From assembly GCA_937906285.1 (NCBI GenBank), contig CALCWL010000383.1, forward strand, positions 1 through 10,246: 10,246 bases of DNA. Direction: 5' to 3'. How positions within the stretch are numbered: the first letter of the stretch is position 1; every line of letters begins with the position of its first letter. Below are positions 6,788 through 10,246 of the stretch, piece after piece. Position numbers and translations under genes: made by a program. Source of the stretch: an uncultured Rhodanobacter sp. GTDB taxonomy: Bacteria; Pseudomonadota; Gammaproteobacteria; Xanthomonadales; Rhodanobacteraceae. The notes beneath the pieces were generated by a model. The model was not told the DNA's origin. It saw only the letters and a program-made list of their open reading frames with translations, and ran no database searches.

Positions 6788-6797
6788 CGGCGTGCCG
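6777..6797. terminator. Perfect 8-bp hairpin between convergent stops (possible bidirectional terminator)
   Basis: CGGCACGC (6777-6784) and GCGTGCCG (6790-6797) are exact reverse complements around the 5-nt loop TGACG. The loop carries the TGA stop of the cyanophycinase gene (6785-6787), and the right arm ends 1 nt before the stop of the convergent STAS gene (6799-6801). No T run follows on either strand, so it is not a textbook intrinsic terminator. Its position makes a transcription-blocking or mRNA 3'-end-protecting role likely for both genes. Confidence 0.5.
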
Positions 6798-6798
6798 T

Positions 6799-7188
6799 TC
6801 AGGCGTCGTCGTCACCCTCGGTGATCTGCCGCTGCATGCGGTCCAGATAGGCGTCGAGTTCCTGCGTGCTGGCGAAGACCTCGCTCACCGGCACCGCCTT
6901 GACGATGTCGAACACCTTGCGCACCTGCGCCTGCGGGTTCAGCAGCAGGGTGTGGCCATGGCGGGCGCGCATGCTCTTGCGGATCCTGGCGAAGCTGCGC
7001 AGTCCGGCACTGCTTACGTATTCCAGTCCGGCCAGGTCGACCACCACGGTGCCGCCGTCGGCGAGCCGGGGCAGCAGTTCCAGCATGGCTTCGTCGAACT
7101 CGCCAAAGGTCATCGCGTCCAGGCGGCCGCCGACGTGGACGACGAGACGGGTGGACGCCGGAAATTCATGGTGCAGGCTGAGCGTCAT
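6799..7188 (-). CDS. STAS-domain anti-sigma factor antagonist (SpoIIAA/RsbV-like)
   Basis: Single STAS domain of 129 residues. The pattern is VVHVGGRLDAMTFGEFDEAM (17-36), then VVVDLAGLEYVSSAGLRSF (48-66), where Ser60 aligns with the phosphorylated Ser of SpoIIAA (DSSGL there, SSAGL here). In partner-switching systems the dephosphorylated form binds an RsbW-type kinase and frees its sigma factor or other target, while phosphorylation switches it off. The ATG overlaps the stop of the upstream gene by 4 nt (ATGA), so the two are almost certainly co-translated. The upstream product carries both a kinase-like and a phosphatase domain, which would set the phosphorylation state of Ser60. An acidic tail, EGDDDA, ends the protein. 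The target protein is not encoded here. Confidence 0.93.
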   Translation of the reverse strand: MTLSLHHEFPASTRLVVHVGGRLDAMTFGEFDEAMLELLPRLADGGTVVVDLAGLEYVSSAGLRSFARIRKSMRARHGHTLLLNPQAQVRKVFDIVKAVPVSEVFASTQELDAYLDRMQRQITEGDDDA

Positions 7189-9500
7189 GACGAAGGTCCA
7201 TCCAGGTTCGGGTAGATGAAGCGGAGCCGCAGGTGGTTGCCGTCTGCGCTCCGTGTATAGCGCATTTCGCTGGTCATGGTGCGTGCCAGGTGGATGCCCA
7301 GGCCACCGATCTGGTCACGGTCGGCGAGGTCGCCGGTAAGGTCGGGGGCGGCGGATTGCAGCGGGTCGAAGGCGATGCCGTCGTCGGTGAGTTCGACTAC
7401 AACGGCGTCCGGCCCGGGCTGCAGCCGGATGCGGATCTGGCCCGGGCGACCGTCGGGATAGCCGTACTCCACGGTGTTGACCATGAGTTCCTCCAGCACC
7501 AGCCGCATGTCGCCGCGCAAGGTGGCCGGCACCGCGGCTTCCTCCAGCAGGTTCTCGCAGCGGTCGAGCGCGTCAAACACGTCCGGGAGCTGGCTGTCGA
7601 TGCGCAGCTCCGTGCCTGCCGCCTCGCCGTGCCAGGTGAGCGCCAGCACGGTGATGTCGTCGGCCTGGGTGGCGTCCGCCACGAAACGGTCGACGTCGCC
7701 CAGCAGCCGTTCGATGTAGCCGGCGGGAGGCGCTGTCGCCGGCACCCGGGTGAGGCTTTCGACGGTGCGCTCGATGCCGAACAGCTGCTGTTCCTGGTCG
7801 CTGGCCTCGGTGATGCCGTCGGTGTACATCAGCAGGGTTTCGCCCGGCTGCAGGCGCAGGTGGTGTTCGGGGTAGTCGGTGTCCTCGTACAGCCCGAGCA
7901 CGGCGCCGGTGGGGAAATCCAGCAATTGCGGCGCGCTGCGCCCGCACAGGACCGGCGGCTCGTGGCCGGCGCTGGCCAGCACCAGATTGCCGCTGCCGGT
8001 GTCGAGCAGGCCGCACAGCAGGGTGACGAACATGCAGCTGTCGTTGCCGCGGCAAAGTTCGAGGTTGAGGAGCTGCAGCAGGTTCCGCGGGGTTTGCGCG
8101 CGTGGTGCCAGCGCCTTGGCCAGGGTGATGGTCTGGGCCATGAACAGGGCGGCCGGGATGCCCTTGTCGGAAACGTCGCCGACCATCACGAAGAAGCGCT
8201 GCGGATCGAGCATGAAGTAGCTGTAGAGATCGCCGCCTACCGCCCGCGCCGGGCGCAGTGCCGCGTGCAGCTCGAAGTGGGCGCAGACGGCATCGAGGTA
8301 GTGCTCGTTCGGCAGCAGGCCGATCTGGATCTGGTGGGCGATCTCCAGTTCGCTGGCCAGCCGCTGCTTCTCCCGGGCCACCCGCGCGAGATCCTCCAGG
8401 TGCAGGGCCAGCTCGCGGCGCATGCGGTCGAAGGAATGGGTGAGGCGGCCCATCTCGTCGGGGCGGCGGGCCGGCGGCAGCTCGAAGTCCAGTTCGCCGC
8501 GCGCGACGTGCTCGGCGCGGTCGGCCAGCACGCCCAGCGGCGCCATCGTGCGGCGGATGGTCATCAGGGTGATCAGGGCCACACCCAGCAGCGCCAGCAG
8601 TCCCAGCACCAGGCTCGGCAGGAAGATGCGCCGCACGCCGGCATAGATCTGGCGCTCCGGTATGGCCAGGCCGAGCCGCCAATGGGTGCCGTCGATCGGC
8701 GCGGAATAGATCCACACCGGCCCCTGCATGTGCGAGCTTTGCGCCGCGGCCAGGCGCACCGTCTCGGGCCGGTCGCTGGCCATCGCTTCGAGCAGGGCGG
8801 GCATGCCGCGTTTGCCGATCAGGTCCGGGTCGTCGTGCGCCAGGAAATCGCCATCGCTGTCCAGCACGAAGGCATAGGTGCCATCGGGCTTGTCCAGGCT
8901 GCCGAGTATCCGGTGCAGCCAGTCGAGCGTGACGTCGGTGTTGATGATGCCGATCGGGTGTCCGTCGCGGCTGATCGCCACGGAGTAGTTGATCACCAGG
9001 CGGTGGCGCGACTGCGAAAAGAACGGTCGCTGCCAGCAGCCGCTGCTGCAGCCGAGTCCGCCGAGAAACCAGTTGCTGTTCCAGTAAGGCTCGGCGGTAT
9101 CTTGCGACAGGTCGCGACTGACCATGGTGCCATCGTCACGGCGGCTCACGAATGGCGAGTACGGGGGGGCGCTGCCAGGGTCCGACGGGGGGCGGAACAC
9201 CGCGGCCAGCCCGTCCATGTCCCGGTTCGCGGCGAGGGTGTCCCGCAGCAGCGACTCGGCGTCGCCCTGGCGGGTGTCGATGATCGCGGCGAGCATCCGC
9301 GCGGACGCCGCGACGCGGCCGATCCGCCCCCGGATCTGGCTGCCTGCGCTGGCGGCCAGGGCGGCTGCCTCATGATGCGTATGGTCGAGGATCTGCGTGC
9401 GGGTGAGGGTGAGCAGCAAGGTGCCCACGGCCGCCAGCACCAGGGCGGAGCCGACCAGGACCCACAGCGCGGTGCGTGATGCGATGCTGCGGAACGCCAA
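7185..9500 (-). CDS. Membrane Cache-HAMP sensor with PP2C/SpoIIE phosphatase and RsbW-like kinase domains
   Basis: Protein of 771 residues from a TTG start. In order: membrane helix (about 10-33), periplasmic Cache-type sensor (about 40-290), second helix (about 292-316), HAMP (about 317-370, TIRRTMAPLGVLADRAEHVA), coiled coil, PP2C/SpoIIE phosphatase (about 410-622) and a HATPase_c domain of the anti-sigma kinase type (about 640-760). Metal-binding phosphatase aspartates are visible in VGGDLYSY (Asp424), GDVSDKG (Asp442), MYTDGITEA (Asp561) and QADDITVL. The kinase domain has the N box LEELMVNTVEYGY (Glu670/671, Asn675), the ELTDDGIAFDP box and GGLGIHLA. A periplasmic signal thus likely sets phosphatase output toward the co-encoded STAS protein. 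The Cache domain holds a Cys pair, GCSSGCW (residues 151 and 155). The TTG is chosen because AGGAGG lies 7 nt upstream; an in-frame ATG at 9530 would add ten residues and has no good ribosome site. Confidence 0.93.
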   Translation of the reverse strand: MAFRSIASRTALWVLVGSALVLAAVGTLLLTLTRTQILDHTHHEAAALAASAGSQIRGRIGRVAASARMLAAIIDTRQGDAESLLRDTLAANRDMDGLAAVFRPPSDPGSAPPYSPFVSRRDDGTMVSRDLSQDTAEPYWNSNWFLGGLGCSSGCWQRPFFSQSRHRLVINYSVAISRDGHPIGIINTDVTLDWLHRILGSLDKPDGTYAFVLDSDGDFLAHDDPDLIGKRGMPALLEAMASDRPETVRLAAAQSSHMQGPVWIYSAPIDGTHWRLGLAIPERQIYAGVRRIFLPSLVLGLLALLGVALITLMTIRRTMAPLGVLADRAEHVARGELDFELPPARRPDEMGRLTHSFDRMRRELALHLEDLARVAREKQRLASELEIAHQIQIGLLPNEHYLDAVCAHFELHAALRPARAVGGDLYSYFMLDPQRFFVMVGDVSDKGIPAALFMAQTITLAKALAPRAQTPRNLLQLLNLELCRGNDSCMFVTLLCGLLDTGSGNLVLASAGHEPPVLCGRSAPQLLDFPTGAVLGLYEDTDYPEHHLRLQPGETLLMYTDGITEASDQEQQLFGIERTVESLTRVPATAPPAGYIERLLGDVDRFVADATQADDITVLALTWHGEAAGTELRIDSQLPDVFDALDRCENLLEEAAVPATLRGDMRLVLEELMVNTVEYGYPDGRPGQIRIRLQPGPDAVVVELTDDGIAFDPLQSAAPDLTGDLADRDQIGGLGIHLARTMTSEMRYTRSADGNHLRLRFIYPNLDGPSS

Positions 9501-9507
9501 GGGCGAG

Positions 9508-9513
9508 CCTCCT
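9508..9513 (-). promoter_or_regulatory. Consensus Shine-Dalgarno site that fixes a TTG start
   Basis: AGGAGG on the minus strand lies 7 nt before TTG (9500-9498). It falls inside the coding region that would result from the ATG at 9530, whose own upstream sequence (GTGGCTAG) is a poor ribosome site. The full consensus site at optimal distance argues for TTG as the real initiation codon of the sensor-phosphatase. Confidence 0.75.
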
Positions 9514-9575
9514 GTTTCCCTGGCTGGCATCTAGCCACGGAGCGGGATGTGTCGCAAGCAGGCGACTGTGCGCTG

Positions 9576-9606
9576 GTCCGGGAAAACGGACGTGATCGGG
9601 CATAAT
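9576..9606 (+). promoter_or_regulatory. Likely thioesterase promoter: CATAAT -10 with a 5-bp inverted repeat in the -35 area
   Basis: CATAAT (9601-9606) matches the sigma-70 -10 consensus at five of six positions and lies 31 nt before the thioesterase ATG. No good -35 hexamer is present at 16-18 nt. That area is instead occupied by GTCCG GGAAAA CGGAC (9576-9591), a perfect 5-bp inverted repeat that could bind an activator or simply be chance. The rest of the 137-nt spacer (9501-9637) toward the sensor gene shows no other clear signal. Confidence 0.4.
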
Positions 9607-9637
9607 CCCGCCTCGGATTTCGCCGCGGAGACCAGCC

Positions 9638-10126
9638 ATGTCCGGAGAACAGCACGAAGTGTGCTTCCGCTTTCTCGCCCAGCCTACCGACGTCAACTTC
9701 GGCGGCAAGGTGCACGGCGGCATGGCGATGAAGTGGATCGACCAGGCCGGTTATGCCTGTGCGGTGGCCTGGAGCGGTGCATATTGCGTCACTGCCTCGG
9801 TGAGCGGCATCCAGTTCGTTGCACCGATCCTGATCGGCGAGCTCGTCACCGTGCGGGCGCGTCTGATCCACACCGGCCGCAGCAGCATGCATCTGGCCGT
9901 CGACGTGATGGCCGGCGACTTGCGCAAGGGCGGGCAGCGCCTGGCGACCAGTTGCGTGATGGTCTTCGTTGCGCTGGACAGCCCGGACGGCAAACCCACC
10001 CAGGTGCCGCGCTGGGAGCCCCGCAACGAGGCCGAGCACCGCTTGCAGGCCAAGGCCAGACAACTGCTGGAGTTGTCCCGGGGGATGGAGCAACTGGTCG
10101 ATCCCCGAGACTATGCCGGCACCTGA
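9638..10126 (+). CDS. Acyl-CoA thioesterase, hotdog fold (YciA/BACH-like)
   Basis: Protein of 162 residues, the usual size for a single-hotdog acyl-CoA thioesterase of COG1607, acting in the cytoplasm on acyl-CoA to give free acid and CoA. The family signature is at the N terminus: FLAQPTDVNFGGKVHGG (12-28), with Asn20 and the HGG turn, followed by the long hotdog helix MAMKWIDQAGYACA containing Asp35, the likely catalytic acid. The next strands read VTASVSGIQFVAPILIGELV (51-70) and VRARLIHTGRSSMHLAVDV. The C terminus (about 130-162) is charged and helical. The ATG has GGAG 7 nt upstream. The gene is divergent from the sensor-phosphatase and shows no functional tie to it; acyl chain preference cannot be told from the sequence. 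Confidence 0.92.
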   Translation: MSGEQHEVCFRFLAQPTDVNFGGKVHGGMAMKWIDQAGYACAVAWSGAYCVTASVSGIQFVAPILIGELVTVRARLIHTGRSSMHLAVDVMAGDLRKGGQRLATSCVMVFVALDSPDGKPTQVPRWEPRNEAEHRLQAKARQLLELSRGMEQLVDPRDYAGT

Positions 10127-10176
10127 CGGACACGGCCCGATGGCGTGTCGACATGCGATATGCGTGCCATGAGGTG

Positions 10177-10205
10177 TTGACAGTTCCCGGCACGATCCAC
10201 ACAAT
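10177..10205 (+). promoter_or_regulatory. Sigma-70 promoter of the tRNA-Tyr gene
   Basis: A perfect -35 TTGACA (10177-10182) is followed after 17 nt by CACAAT (10200-10205), four of six matches to the -10 consensus. The following bases, ACGCGT, form a GC-rich discriminator of the kind seen at stringently controlled stable-RNA promoters. Transcription would begin near 10212, about 8 nt before the mature tRNA 5' end. Confidence 0.7.
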
Positions 10206-10219
10206 ACGCGTTCTTTGTT

Positions 10220-10246
10220 GGAGGGATACCCAAGCGGCCAACGGGG
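10220..10246 (+). tRNA. tRNA-Tyr (5' 27 nt only, cut by window end)
   Basis: GGAGGGA (10220-10226) forms the 5' acceptor strand, followed by T8-A9 (TA). The D arm is next: CCC, loop AAGCGGCCAAC, GGG, and one base (G) at position 26. A 3-bp CCC/GGG D stem with an AGCGGCCAA loop is characteristic of bacterial class II tRNA-Tyr; tRNA-Ser and tRNA-Leu differ in the D loop as I know them. The anticodon lies beyond the window, so the amino acid is inferred from the 5' half. The promoter is directly upstream. Confidence 0.8.

Noticed and set aside
7233..9479. 748-codon open frame on the plus strand, opposite the sensor-phosphatase
   Set aside because: It is antisense to a gene with intact catalytic motifs, and its composition is His/Gln/Gly/Arg-rich without recognisable domains.
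10140..10170. ATGGC...GCCAT inverted repeat after the thioesterase gene as a terminator
   Set aside because: There are only 5 pairs with a 21-nt loop and no T run. It contains the palindrome TGTCGACA, but nothing supports a function.

Overview
The window is GC-rich, densely coded DNA, most likely from a gammaproteobacterium of the Xanthomonadales (Rhodanobacter, Dyella, Luteibacter or Xanthomonas-like). The reasons are the long STN-type TonB receptor with its FecI/FecR pair, a pair of GTAG-headed REP palindromes (the class known from Stenotrophomonas), and the spelling of the tRNA-Tyr start. This is inference; no single marker here fixes the genus.

Layout. (1) 2-676 (+): the C-terminal two thirds of the ATPase YchF, cut by the window edge. 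(2) 686-753: an inverted REP pair (REPIN-like) between convergent genes. (3) 773-5562 (-): a cell-surface signalling cluster in the order ECF sigma factor, FecR-type anti-sigma factor, STN-domain TonB-dependent receptor. (4) 5693-6787 (+): a secreted cyanophycinase (peptidase S51), divergent from the sigma gene. (5) 6799-9500 (-): a partner-switching module. It consists of a membrane sensor with Cache, HAMP, PP2C/SpoIIE phosphatase and RsbW-like kinase domains in one polypeptide, overlapped by 4 nt by a STAS anti-sigma antagonist. (6) 9638-10126 (+): a hotdog acyl-CoA thioesterase. (7) 10177-10246 (+): a promoter and the first 27 nt of a tRNA-Tyr gene, cut by the window end.

The most interesting part is 773-6787. 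The promoter regions of the receptor (minus strand) and of the cyanophycinase (plus strand) carry the same two-block motif: a run of G followed by A, then TCGTC, with exactly 16 nt between the G run and CGTC in both. This looks like a FecI-type ECF promoter. It suggests that one surface-sensed signal turns on both an outer-membrane transporter and a secreted enzyme that cuts cyanophycin (multi-L-arginyl-poly-L-aspartate). The proposed system is a scavenging locus for cyanophycin released by other bacteria: the secreted enzyme makes beta-Asp-Arg products, the receptor binds or imports them, and FecR/FecI relay the occupancy signal. The gene identities are well supported; the regulon and the substrate of the receptor are inference.

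The partner-switching module is a separate regulatory unit whose target sigma factor or effector is not in the window. The cyanophycinase and the STAS gene converge on a perfect 8-bp hairpin between their stop codons.
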